A stretch of 23,243 nt of DNA from DASSUC01 sp035649895. Lineage in GTDB: Bacteria; Actinomycetota; Actinomycetes; Mycobacteriales; Micromonosporaceae. Under the pieces are notes generated by a model. That model worked only from the letters and a program-made list of their open reading frames with translations, was not told where the DNA came from and made no database searches. Positions 13,735 through 21,245 of the stretch are shown here, one piece after another; within the stretch, counting starts at the first letter, position 1, and each line of letters starts with the position of its first letter. The position numbers and the translations under genes are program-made. The stretch spans positions 1 through 23,243 of the forward strand of contig DASRIS010000182.1 of assembly GCA_035649895.1 (NCBI GenBank), written 5' to 3'.

Positions 13735-15080
13735 GACAGCCCTGCGGGTTCGACCGCGGGCTCGGAGACGGTACGGCGCTGCAGCCGCGCCAGCACCGGG
13801 CCGTCGGGGCGCAGCGTGACGGCCGGCCTCGGTCGGGGATCCTCCGCAACGACCGGATGCCACTGCCTGGTCAGGGTGGCCAGGACGAGGACCAGCTCCA
13901 GCCAGCCGAACGCCTCACCGATGCACATCCGGGGGCCGGCACCAAACGGCAGGTACGCCGCCCGCGGCTGCCCCGGGTTGCGGTCGCCGAACCGGCCGGC
14001 CGCGTCCAGCCAGCGCTCCGGGCGGAACTCACCGGCGTCACCGCCCCACCAGCGCGGGTCCCGGTGGCACACGTACGGGCTGGTGATGAGCCGGTCACCC
14101 GCGGGTATCCGCCAACCGTCCACAGTGAGCTCCTCCAGCGCCCGGCGGCTGATGACGTAGCCCGACGGGTAGAGGCGCAGCACCTCGGCCGCGACCGCGT
14201 GGGTGTAGGACAGGCGGGGAAAGTCGTCCACTGTTGGCGCGCCGGGCAGGGCGTCGACCTCGGCGTGCAGCCGGGCGGCGACCCCGGGGTGCCGGTCCAG
14301 CAGCCACAGCGCCCAGATCAGCACGTTCGCGGTGGTCTCGTGGCCGGCCATCACGAACGTCCGGGCCTCGCCGAGAACCTCCGCCTCCGACAGGCCAGAC
14401 TCCAGCAGCCTGGACAGGAAGTCACTGGTGGTGCCCTGCTGGCCGGCCAGGAGCCGGGTGACCACCAGGTCGAACCGGTCGCGGGAGCGCAGGATCTGGC
14501 GGCGGGCCTGGCCCGAGAGCCGGGACAGCAGGGTCCGTGACGACCTGTCGCTGCCGAAGCCGGCCACGAAGCCGTCGAGCGCCGCGAGCGCGTCGCCCAT
14601 CTCGCCGGTGGCGAGGTCGGCGCCGAACAGCGCCTCGGCCACGATGCTGAGCGCGAGCCGGGCCATCTCCTGGGCCACGTCGACCTGGCCGCCGTCCGTC
14701 CAGGGCAGGCGCGCGGTCGCGGCGACCATCAGGTCGCCGTACCCCCGCACCAGGTCCCGGTGGAACGCGGGCTGCAGCACCCGGCGGTGCCGGCGGTGCG
14801 TCTCACCCTCGATGGTGAGCAGCCCGGCGCCCAGGAACAGGTCGATCCGGTCGAAGCCGCGGCCCTTGCGCACCGAGCGCGACCTGACGACAAGGACCTC
14901 GCGGACCAGCTCCGGGTCGTTGACGAAGTACACGGACTTGTTCAGCAGGCGCAGGTGCGCCAGCCGCGGGTGGGCCGCCGCGACCTCGGTCAGCAGGCCG
15001 AGAATGTCCCGGCGCCGCCGGCGGTAGGCATCCACTGGGCCCCAGGCGGGGCCGGGCGGCCGGGGGATGGGGTCGGGCAT
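13731..15080 (-). CDS. Cytochrome P450
   Basis: Heme monooxygenase, 449 aa, ATG 15080 with SD GGGAGG 5 nt upstream. All core motifs are intact: C-helix HRRHRRVLQPAFH (95-107), I-helix AGHETT (245-250), ExxR at Glu299-Arg302 (EVLRLYP), PERW (354-357) and the heme loop FGAGPRMCIG (379-388, Cys386). The overall style (long, with QPAFH and FGxGxRxCIG) resembles bacterial relatives of the fatty-acid hydroxylase clan rather than the short macrolide type. It is second in the operon, 37 bp after the exporter and overlapping the MmgE/PrpD gene by 4 bp. Possible roles are N-hydroxylation of the amine precursor (in place of the VlmH flavoenzyme), hydroxylation or desaturation of the alkyl chain. Redox partners are not encoded in the window. 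Confidence 0.95.
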   Translation of the reverse strand: MPDPIPRPPGPAWGPVDAYRRRRRDILGLLTEVAAAHPRLAHLRLLNKSVYFVNDPELVREVLVVRSRSVRKGRGFDRIDLFLGAGLLTIEGETHRRHRRVLQPAFHRDLVRGYGDLMVAATARLPWTDGGQVDVAQEMARLALSIVAEALFGADLATGEMGDALAALDGFVAGFGSDRSSRTLLSRLSGQARRQILRSRDRFDLVVTRLLAGQQGTTSDFLSRLLESGLSEAEVLGEARTFVMAGHETTANVLIWALWLLDRHPGVAARLHAEVDALPGAPTVDDFPRLSYTHAVAAEVLRLYPSGYVISRRALEELTVDGWRIPAGDRLITSPYVCHRDPRWWGGDAGEFRPERWLDAAGRFGDRNPGQPRAAYLPFGAGPRMCIGEAFGWLELVLVLATLTRQWHPVVAEDPRPRPAVTLRPDGPVLARLQRRTVSEPAVEPAGLS

Positions 15081-15117
15081 CGGAGCCTCCCTGTCGCGTC
15101 GGCGGCGCGGGTCCGCT

Positions 15118-16542
15118 TCACCGAGAACTACGCGCAGGGTCGATGCCGGCCCTCGCCGTGGAAGCCTCGGGCTGTAGCGCGGTGCGGGCCGAGCCGGCCG
15201 GGGAGGGCGACACGAACGCCGAGGCGACCGCGCAGAGCACGGCGGCCCCGGCCGCGAGCAGGAACGCCAGCCGCATGCCGGCGATGAGTCCGGTGCTGGC
15301 CGCCAGTACCGTGCCGCAGAGCGCGACGCCGACGACCGCGCCGAACTGGCGGAAGGTGTTCAGGATCGCCGATGTCGTCGCCATCAGCCCGGCCGGCCCG
15401 GCCGCCAGTGCCGCCACCGTGGCGGGCGCGATGGCCGCCGGTATGCCGAACCCGACGAGCACCAGGAACCACCAGTACGTGCCGTAGCCACTGCCGGCTC
15501 GGAGCGTGGTCAACCCGACCAGCCCGGTGGCCAGCAACGCCGAGGCGAGCACGATGACCCGCCGGGTGCCCCAGCGCTCCGCCGCCGAGGCCGCGACGAG
15601 CGAGCCCACCGTCAGCGCGCCGGTGAGCGCGAGGAACCGCACGCCCGCCTCTACCGCCGAGAGCCCGTTGACGTCCTGGAGGAACAGCGTCAACAGCAGC
15701 AGGGTCGGGAACAGGGCGAGGAAGCCGAGGAAGTTGATCGCGGACGCGGCGGCTACGGCCGGTCGCCGGACGAGGTCCAGCGGCAGCATGGGGCTGGCGT
15801 GCCGGCGTTCGAAGGCCAGGAAGAGCACCAGTGCGACCGCGCTGGCCGCCAGCGCGGTGACGACCCGGGGCTCGGCCCAGCCGTGCCGGGCGCTTTCGAT
15901 GAGCCCGTACGTGAGGCCGGCGGCGAAGGCTGTGAACAGGACCTGCCCGACCGGGTCGAGGCGGCCCCCCGGTGCGGGCGGCGACGGCAGGACCGCCGCC
16001 AGCGCCGGTACGGTGGCCAGCCCGATCGGCACGTTGAGCCAGAAGACGCTCTGCCAGCCGTACCCGGCGACCAGCGCGCCGCCGAGGACCGGGCCGATGG
16101 CGACGGCGAGCCCGCCGACGCCGGCGACCACCCCGATCGCCCGGGCCCTTTCCCGCGGCTGCGGATAGAGGCTCACGACGAGGGCCAGCGACACCGGCAG
16201 CAGCGCCGCCCCGAAGACTCCCTGCACCACCCGCGCCGCCACCAGGGTGGCGAGGGTCGGTGCCAGCGCGCAGGCGGCGGAGAGCGCGGTGAAGCCCACC
16301 AGCCCCGCCAGGAAGACCCGCTTGCGGCCGAGCGTGTCGGCGAGCGCGCCGGCGCCGACGAGCAGGCAGCCTACGGCGAGCACATACCCGTCGATGACCC
16401 ATTGCAGGCCTGCGATCCCTCCGCCGAGGTCGCGGCCGATCTCTGGCAGCGCCAGAGCGACGACCGTGCCGTCGAGGTTGACCACGAACACGCCCGTGCA
16501 CAGCAGCACGAGCGCCATCTGTTTGGTCCGCATGCCGCACAT
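15118..16542 (-). CDS. MFS transporter, DHA2 (EmrB/QacA) drug exporter type
   Basis: Proton-driven multidrug efflux protein, 474 aa from ATG 16542 (MCGMRTKQMALVLL); ATG 16533 is an equally possible start, as neither has an SD. The N-terminal span with VFVVNLDGTVVALALPEIGRD is the DHA2 signature, followed by ADTLGRKRVF (motif A) and the motif C-like GVGGLAVAIGPVLGGAL. About 14 hydrophobic spans can be counted. It is the first gene of the leftward operon, so export and self-protection would be expressed together with the biosynthetic enzymes. The promoter probably lies in the 146-bp gap shared with the divergent sigma-factor gene (TATAAA at 16588-16583). The last residues before the TGA (15118-15120) are polar and cytoplasmic. 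Confidence 0.93.
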   Translation of the reverse strand: MCGMRTKQMALVLLCTGVFVVNLDGTVVALALPEIGRDLGGGIAGLQWVIDGYVLAVGCLLVGAGALADTLGRKRVFLAGLVGFTALSAACALAPTLATLVAARVVQGVFGAALLPVSLALVVSLYPQPRERARAIGVVAGVGGLAVAIGPVLGGALVAGYGWQSVFWLNVPIGLATVPALAAVLPSPPAPGGRLDPVGQVLFTAFAAGLTYGLIESARHGWAEPRVVTALAASAVALVLFLAFERRHASPMLPLDLVRRPAVAAASAINFLGFLALFPTLLLLTLFLQDVNGLSAVEAGVRFLALTGALTVGSLVAASAAERWGTRRVIVLASALLATGLVGLTTLRAGSGYGTYWWFLVLVGFGIPAAIAPATVAALAAGPAGLMATTSAILNTFRQFGAVVGVALCGTVLAASTGLIAGMRLAFLLAAGAAVLCAVASAFVSPSPAGSARTALQPEASTARAGIDPARSSR

Positions 16543-16582
16543 AGTCGCGTGTCGATCAGTCGGCCAAGAAGGGCTACGCCTG

Positions 16583-16610
16583 TTTATACGCGGCCCGGCG
16601 CCGGAATCTA
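16583..16610 (-). promoter_or_regulatory. Candidate promoter of the biosynthetic operon
   Basis: Reading leftward, TAGATT (16610-16605) and TATAAA (16588-16583) are spaced 16 bp apart, about 40 bp before the exporter start. The -10 is good, the -35 only fair. If used, one transcript could run from the exporter through the SDR at 8709. Confidence 0.4.
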
Positions 16611-16626
16611 CGTACCCCGCCCCCAT

Positions 16627-16634
16627 GTCATGAC
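16627..16634. promoter_or_regulatory. Palindrome in the divergent promoter gap
   Basis: GTCATGAC is a perfect 8-bp palindrome placed between the divergent sigma-factor and exporter genes. It could be a regulator half-site cluster, but an 8-bp palindrome also arises by chance, so this is only a lead. Confidence 0.2.
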
Positions 16635-16688
16635 GGTCGTGGCCAACTCACGCTCAGAACCACAGCCCGCCACGACGAGGAGGCCACC

Positions 16689-17243
16689 GTGTCGTCGCCG
16701 GACCCGTCATCCAGCAGCCGTTGGGCGCTGGTACTGGAGCACCGCGAACGGTTGCAGCGCCTGGTGCGCGCGAGGTTGCCCGAGCCGCGTGATGCCGAGG
16801 ATGTGGTGCAGGACGCGCTGATCCGGGTGGTGTGCTTCGCCGGCCTGGACGAGGCCAGGGTCGGTGCGCTGCTCACCACGACAGCGCTGCGGCTGTGTGT
16901 GGACACCCACCGGGGCAAGGCCCGGCAGCAGCGGATGCTGCGGCGGATCGCGGTCGCGACACCGGCCCCTGGGCCGGAGGAGATCGTGTGCGACCGCCAG
17001 CTCGGCGAGTGGCTCATGGGGCACATCCAGCAGCTGCCCGGCCGGGAGCGGCAGGTTCTGCTGGCCCGGGCGTCCGGACTCAGCACGACCGAGGCCGCCA
17101 GCCGGTTCCAGATCTCGGCCAAGGCCGCCGAGGGTGCGTTCACCCGCGGGCGTGCGCGGCTGCGCCGCCTGCACGAGCAGGACGTCACCGCAGGCCACCC
17201 CACTGGCATCCCCAGTCGTGTCCACACTGGACGGAGAACCTGA
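16689..17243 (+). CDS. ECF-type RNA polymerase sigma factor
   Basis: 184 aa, GTG start at 16689 with SD GAGGAGG (16677-16683) 5 nt upstream. Region 2 is recognisable (ERLQRLVRARLPEPRDAEDVVQDALIRV, split around residues 20-47) though the usual aromatic/acidic N-terminal part is reduced. Region 4 (about 115-161) has LPGRERQVLLARASGLSTTE and the recognition helix AKAAEGAFTRGRARLRRL. It should direct RNA polymerase to a specific promoter set. No anti-sigma gene is next to it. It is divergent from the exporter operon and joined to the glycosyltransferase by TGATG, so the two are co-translated. Control of the azoxy-type operon is a reasonable inference; that it works as a sigma factor at all should be tested, since the short region 2 is unusual. 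Confidence 0.82.
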   Translation: MSSPDPSSSSRWALVLEHRERLQRLVRARLPEPRDAEDVVQDALIRVVCFAGLDEARVGALLTTTALRLCVDTHRGKARQQRMLRRIAVATPAPGPEEIVCDRQLGEWLMGHIQQLPGRERQVLLARASGLSTTEAASRFQISAKAAEGAFTRGRARLRRLHEQDVTAGHPTGIPSRVHTGRRT

Positions 17244-18586
17244 TGCGAGTCCTCTTCACCGCCCTGCCGGCGGCCGGCCACATCCGACCACTGGTCCCGG
17301 TGGCACACGCGGCGCTGCGCGCGGGGCACGAGGTGATGTTCTGCGCACCGGCTTCGGCCAAGGACCAGATCGAGTCGTACGGGCTGGCGTACCTGCCGGG
17401 TGGGTTGGACTGGTTGGGCGACGAGCTGCGCATGGTCTCGCAGCTGACAGTGCCGTCACAGCTTCCGGCGCCGTCGCAGCCGGCGGGACCGTCGCAGCTG
17501 GCCGGGCTCTCGCAGCAGGTCGGGCTGTCGCAGCAGGTCGGGCTGTCGCAGCGGGCGGGGTCTGTCCGCCGGGCGGAGGCGATACGGCTGCGCCTCAACG
17601 AGGACCTGACGACCGAAGGACTGGCCGGCGCCGCCGCCCTGGCGCTCGCCCGCGATGTGCTCGCCGCCGCCGAAACCTGGCGGCCCGACCTCGTCGTACG
17701 CGAGAACACCGAGTTCGGTGGCTACCTCGCCGCGGAGGTGCTCGGCCTGCCGTGCGCGTCGGTCGCGGTCGGCGGCGGCAAGGCGCACCAGCTCGCCCAG
17801 CTCCTCGCCGCCCCGCTGGACCGGCAGCGCCGGGCGCTCGGGCTGCCCGCAGACCCGGCCGGCGCACGTGTGCACGCCTACCTGCACGTCAGCCTCGTGC
17901 CGCCGACGTACCACGCAAGCGCGCGGACGGTGCCGAACACCCGGTACTACCGGCAGACCAACCCGCTACGCCCCGACGACGCCCTGCCCGCGTGCCTGAC
18001 CTTCGACCAGCGCCCTACCGTCTTCGCGGCGTTCGGCACCATCCTGCCGGTGCTGAACGCCTACGACGACGCGGTCGACGCGGTCGTGGCCGGCCTCGGC
18101 GAGGTGGACTGCACCGCTGTCGTGGCAGTGGGGTCCGCAAAGGCGCACAGCACCCCGGCCCCCAACGTACGGCTCGTCGAGAGCGTGCCGCAGCCGCTCA
18201 TGCTGGAGTGCAGCGACCTGTTCATCAACCACGGCGGGTTCAACAGCGTACGGGAGGCGCTGCGGCTCGGCGTCCCGATGGTGGTCGTGCCGTGGCTCAC
18301 CGACTCACACCGCAACGCGGAGCGCTGCGCAGAGCTCGGAGTGGCCACCGTAGTGCCGTTCGACGTGCTCACGGCAGCGAGGCTGCGCGAGGCGTGTGTT
18401 GAGGTGCTCGGTGACCCCGGCTACCGGCGGCGGGCCCAGGCCATGCAGCGGGAGATGCTTGCGCTACCCAGCATGGACATCCTGGTGCAGGACCTGTGCG
18501 CACTGGCCGGCGCCCAGCCGCCAAGGCCGTTACGCAACGTGCGAGGCGAGCAGATCGTCGATGGCGAGGGTGGTGTCCGTGTATAG
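17243..18586 (+). CDS. Macrolide-type (MGT/UGT-like, GT1) glycosyltransferase
   Basis: 447 aa; ATG 17243 overlaps the sigma-factor stop (TGATG), with GGAG upstream. The N-terminus MRVLFTALPAAGHIRPLVPV and the C-terminal donor motif FINHGGFNSVREALRLGVPMV, WLTDSHRNAERC mark it as a GT-B fold GT1 enzyme that transfers sugar from a nucleotide donor. The acceptor-side catalytic His is probably His13 (AGHIRP). Residues 66-107 are seven tandem six-residue repeats (SQxxGx type) inserted in the N-terminal acceptor domain, which is atypical for the family. The end of the protein (about the last 20 residues) overlaps the opposite-strand Uma2 gene by 57 bp, so the natural C-terminus may have been replaced. 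Role: glycosylation of the cluster product, or inactivating self-resistance as in macrolide producers. No sugar-biosynthesis genes are in the window. Confidence 0.9.
   Translation: MRVLFTALPAAGHIRPLVPVAHAALRAGHEVMFCAPASAKDQIESYGLAYLPGGLDWLGDELRMVSQLTVPSQLPAPSQPAGPSQLAGLSQQVGLSQQVGLSQRAGSVRRAEAIRLRLNEDLTTEGLAGAAALALARDVLAAAETWRPDLVVRENTEFGGYLAAEVLGLPCASVAVGGGKAHQLAQLLAAPLDRQRRALGLPADPAGARVHAYLHVSLVPPTYHASARTVPNTRYYRQTNPLRPDDALPACLTFDQRPTVFAAFGTILPVLNAYDDAVDAVVAGLGEVDCTAVVAVGSAKAHSTPAPNVRLVESVPQPLMLECSDLFINHGGFNSVREALRLGVPMVVVPWLTDSHRNAERCAELGVATVVPFDVLTAARLREACVEVLGDPGYRRRAQAMQREMLALPSMDILVQDLCALAGAQPPRPLRNVRGEQIVDGEGGVRV
17438..17563 (+). repeat. Seven 18-bp tandem repeats coding a hexapeptide array
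   Basis: TCGCAG (once TCACAG) recurs exactly every 18 bp at 17438, 17456, 17474, 17492, 17510, 17528 and 17546. The hexapeptides are SQLTVP, SQLPAP, SQPAGP, SQLAGL, SQQVGL, SQQVGL, SQRAGS. Units 5 and 6 are identical in DNA, a sign of recent duplication, while the outer ones have diverged. Because the period is a multiple of three, copy-number change keeps the frame. Confidence 0.95.
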
Positions 18587-19084
18587 GACGGGAATGTGCT
18601 CACCACGTCGGTACTCGACCCGGACCCGGTAGCCGGTGGGGATGGGTCTGGTGTGCTCGTAGACCGCCTCCTGGGTGACCACCCAGTAGACCGGGTAACC
18701 GGCCTTGCCGTAGAGCTTGGCCTTGACGTTGAGGTCATGGATCATGGTGTCGTCGGAGACCTCGACCACGAGCAGTACGTCGTCGGCGTCCCAGACCGAC
18801 AGCCGGGATCCGACTGTCCCGATAGGATCCGCGCCGGCCCGGCGTACCCAGCAGTCGGGGTCGGGAAGCGACTCCCCGGTCGGCAGGGTCGAGGTCGTCA
18901 GCTTGGCTCCAGACCGCGGCAGCAGCGCCATGAGCTGGCCGACCGTGTCACCGTGCCGGGAACCGATCACCACGGGCCAGATCTCTCCCTCAACGAGCTC
19001 CACCCGGTGGTCGAAAACTCCGGCTTCCCAGGCGCGCATGAACTCGTTCTGGCTCCAGTGATAGGCGAGCGCGGACCGGGTCAT
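18530..19084 (-). CDS. Uma2-family (DUF820) PD-(D/E)XK endonuclease-like protein
   Basis: 184 aa, ATG 19084. Uma2-family layout is complete: an N-terminal helix with VELVEGEIWP (28-37), the Asp motif LPDPDCWV (73-80), the strand-borne acid LLVVEVSDDT (104-113; Glu108), then HDLNVKAKLYGKAGYPVYWVV (split at 116-136) with the usual D...K...Y...G..YW pattern. These proteins have a restriction-endonuclease fold; they are abundant in actinobacteria and cyanobacteria and their biological role is unproven. It converges on the glycosyltransferase with a 57-bp overlap of coding ends, which is unusual and may mark the edge of the metabolite locus. No SD is seen before the ATG; it may be leaderless. Confidence 0.9.
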   Translation of the reverse strand: MTRSALAYHWSQNEFMRAWEAGVFDHRVELVEGEIWPVVIGSRHGDTVGQLMALLPRSGAKLTTSTLPTGESLPDPDCWVRRAGADPIGTVGSRLSVWDADDVLLVVEVSDDTMIHDLNVKAKLYGKAGYPVYWVVTQEAVYEHTRPIPTGYRVRVEYRRGEHIPVLYTDTTLAIDDLLASHVA

Positions 19085-19354
19085 GGGCCAAGCCTAACAA
19101 CGCCCACGCCGGCATGAGAGGTTGTTCATACATGCGGGCGGGGTGGCTGAGCTGGGGTCGTTGACCGGGGCACCGCAGCGCCCGCGGAACTCAGCCGTCC
19201 TCCGTCTAGCGGCATATGGTGCGGAGGGTGCCAGCAGCTCGCGGCACTTGGCGAGATCGCCCGCCTGGTCGCCATCGTCGATCGGCTGATCGGGACGGGT
19301 ATGCCCTGAACAGGGGAGTGCAATCAGTCGACGCCCGCCAGTAACGTCGCGCTC
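19085..19354. other. Intergenic region between divergent nuclease genes
   Basis: 270 bp separate the leftward Uma2 gene and the rightward DUF559-like gene. No gene is supported. A short plus-strand reading ending at 19309 (EIARLVAIVDRLIGTGMP) may be a relic tail. Near its right end lies TAACGT (19342-19347). Confidence 0.5.
19342..19347 (+). promoter_or_regulatory. Candidate -10 element for a leaderless transcript
   Basis: TAACGT fits the actinobacterial TANNNT -10 pattern and ends 7 nt before the GTG at 19355, the distance expected for leaderless mRNAs. No SD precedes this start, which supports the idea. The -35 is weak. Confidence 0.4.
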
Positions 19355-20680
19355 GTGACGCAGTGGGCAATCGCGGTGCAGTGGTGGACCGTGCCGCCCG
19401 TACACCAGGTCAGCTACCTGACCGGGGCCGACCCTGAGCTGCTGAGCATCTCGCTGGACCCATTACCGGCGACCGCCCCGGCCGTCGTCCAGTTCCGTCC
19501 CGCAGCTGGCGGTCCACTCGGCGACCAGGTCACTGTGCTCCTCGACGAGCTGGACGAGGCCGCGGTCGCGTTGTTCCCGCGCTGGCTGCCCGGCGCCGAG
19601 CGGCTCGAGGGGTCGCAGAGCCTGGGCGTGCCCGCGGTCCGCACGCTCGCCGCGCGGGCTGCGGCGCAGTCGCGCGGCTTCGGCCCGTTCCTCGCCGATC
19701 TGGCCGAGCGTGGTCTGCGCGGTCGACCAGATGGATACGGTCGAGTGGATGAGTACCGTACGGCCGTAGAACCTGGTCACGCCGGCAAACCCGCCGAGAG
19801 TCGGGCCGGTGGTCGGCGGCGCTTTCCCGCGGAGGTACGCGCAGCCGGTCTCGCCCGGGTCATCGCGGACTCCTACGACCGTCAGGCGGCCGCCCTGCTG
19901 ATCGAGGTGCCAGACGGGCTCGCAGCGGCCGACGAGTACGCTCTGGTCGCCGCGGCTGAGTGGCTCGCCCACCACGGACGCTTCACCGTGTGGCTCGCTG
20001 GCGCCCCGTTGCGCGCCGTGGACCGGGTACGGCCAGTGCCAGTCGCGCTGCCGGCGTACCTGGTTGACCTCATCGGGGAGCCGGCCGTCAGCACAGAGCC
20101 CGTGCCCGACCGGCGCGGAGCCGGACCAAGCGGTGAGCCTGGCGGACGGAGCGGGCGACCACCCGCGCCCGGCGCTCGATGCACGGCGACCGATCCGCCA
20201 CGGACGGTGCCGGTCCTGACGTACCCGCCGCTGTCCGGCTTACCTCGCCGGGACAGCCCTGCCGAGCAGGCACTGGAGCGGGCGCTCGCGCCGCACGAAT
20301 GGGCGCAGGGCCGACGCTGGAACTACACGTACGAAGGGCATGTCCTCGGCAGGACGTACCGGCTGGACCTTTTCTGGGCCATCGAGGGCCTTGTGGTCGA
20401 GGTGGATGGGCCAGACCATCGGGGGCGGCTGAAGTTCGCCGACGACCGGCGTCGCGACGTGCAGCTGCAGATGCTCGGGCACGATGTGCTCCGATTCACC
20501 GACGGGCAGGTGCTGGCGGATGTCCATGCCGCAGTCCTGCAGATCAGACACGTGCTAAGCCAACGACGCGCTGAGGCGCACCATCGGGAGATGAGACAAC
20601 ATGTCGACCACCGACGCCGTACCGAAGCTGAAGCCGTTGCAGCTTGGGGTGCTGCTCATACTGATGGCCGAGGCTCGTGA
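19355..20680 (+). CDS. Protein with C-terminal DUF559/VSR-like PD-(D/E)XK nuclease domain and uncharacterised N-terminus
   Basis: 441 aa, GTG 19355, possibly leaderless. The C-terminal domain (about 300-400) has the DUF559-type nuclease pattern: SPAEQALERAL (301-311), YRLDLFW (335-341; Asp338), LVVEVDGPDH (346-355; Glu349 and Asp351), the helix FADDRRRDVQLQMLG (361-375) and DVLRFTDGQV. The N-terminal 250 residues are not a family I recognise; they contain a mixed alpha/beta part with LLIEVPDGLAAADEYALV and FTVWLAGAPL, and a Pro/Gly/Arg-rich linker at about 258-295. The last 27 residues overlap the start of the next gene in another frame. With the following winged-helix and ATPase genes it forms an operon, suggesting the DNA-cutting subunit of a defence- or mobile-element-type system. 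That function is inferred. Confidence 0.78.
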   Translation: MTQWAIAVQWWTVPPVHQVSYLTGADPELLSISLDPLPATAPAVVQFRPAAGGPLGDQVTVLLDELDEAAVALFPRWLPGAERLEGSQSLGVPAVRTLAARAAAQSRGFGPFLADLAERGLRGRPDGYGRVDEYRTAVEPGHAGKPAESRAGGRRRFPAEVRAAGLARVIADSYDRQAAALLIEVPDGLAAADEYALVAAAEWLAHHGRFTVWLAGAPLRAVDRVRPVPVALPAYLVDLIGEPAVSTEPVPDRRGAGPSGEPGGRSGRPPAPGARCTATDPPRTVPVLTYPPLSGLPRRDSPAEQALERALAPHEWAQGRRWNYTYEGHVLGRTYRLDLFWAIEGLVVEVDGPDHRGRLKFADDRRRDVQLQMLGHDVLRFTDGQVLADVHAAVLQIRHVLSQRRAEAHHREMRQHVDHRRRTEAEAVAAWGAAHTDGRGS

Positions 20681-21245
20681 GGTCACCAACAGCGAGCTGG
20701 GTACTTTGGCGGGCTTCACGCTCACCGGTCAGGAGCGTGTCGACCTAGAGAAGCGCGGCCTTGTCGAAAGCCGCAAGGTGGGTCGTGGACTAGCCTTCCA
20801 GCTCACCGAACAGGGCTGGCACTTCTGCAAGCAGCTTCACAACACGGACGTGAACGTCGGCAACAGCCGGGTGGCGCGATCTATCTTCGTGCTGCTCGGC
20901 GGGCTGCACCGGTCCCTGGACCGGTTGCGGGTCAGCCACGCCGAGTTCTTCAAGCCGCTACCCGACGGGGCGACGGGTGGCGATGACGTGGAGGGGCTGG
21001 TCCGGAGCGCGTACAGCACTCTGGCCGATGCGCCCGGTGCCTGGGTTGGGCTGGCCGACCTGCGGGAGCACCTGGGTGGCCTGGACCGTGCCGCGGTCGA
21101 CGAGGCCCTGCGCGCCTTGGTCCGTCAGGAGGGCGTGCGCATCATCCCGGTGGCCAACACCAAGGCGCTGGAACCTCGTGATCGCGCCGCGGCGCTGCGC
21201 ATCGGCGGTGAGGACAACCACGTGCTGGCGATCGGCCCGACATGA
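20601..21245 (+). CDS. Double winged-helix protein of unknown family
   Basis: 214 aa, ATG 20601 with GGGAG 10 nt upstream, starting inside the nuclease gene (80-bp overlap). Residues 12-80 form a MarR-like winged helix: LQLGVLLILMAEAREVTNSE, then GQERVDLEKRGLVESRKVGR and GLAFQLTEQGW. The C-terminal part (about 145-212) looks like a second winged helix: WVGLADLREHLGGLDRAAVD, ALRALVRQEGVRIIPV, then NHVLAIG. Tandem winged helices joined to an ATPase gene by an ATGA overlap suggest a DNA- or partner-binding subunit, though a transcriptional repressor is possible. I do not recognise the family. Confidence 0.75.
   Translation: MSTTDAVPKLKPLQLGVLLILMAEAREVTNSELGTLAGFTLTGQERVDLEKRGLVESRKVGRGLAFQLTEQGWHFCKQLHNTDVNVGNSRVARSIFVLLGGLHRSLDRLRVSHAEFFKPLPDGATGGDDVEGLVRSAYSTLADAPGAWVGLADLREHLGGLDRAAVDEALRALVRQEGVRIIPVANTKALEPRDRAAALRIGGEDNHVLAIGPT

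Noticed and set aside
10718..13849. Very long minus-strand open frame (1043 aa) through the operon
   Set aside because: It is Arg/Gly/Ala-rich shadow reading in the wrong frame of the MmgE/PrpD and VlmB-like genes; only its last 170 codons are a real gene.
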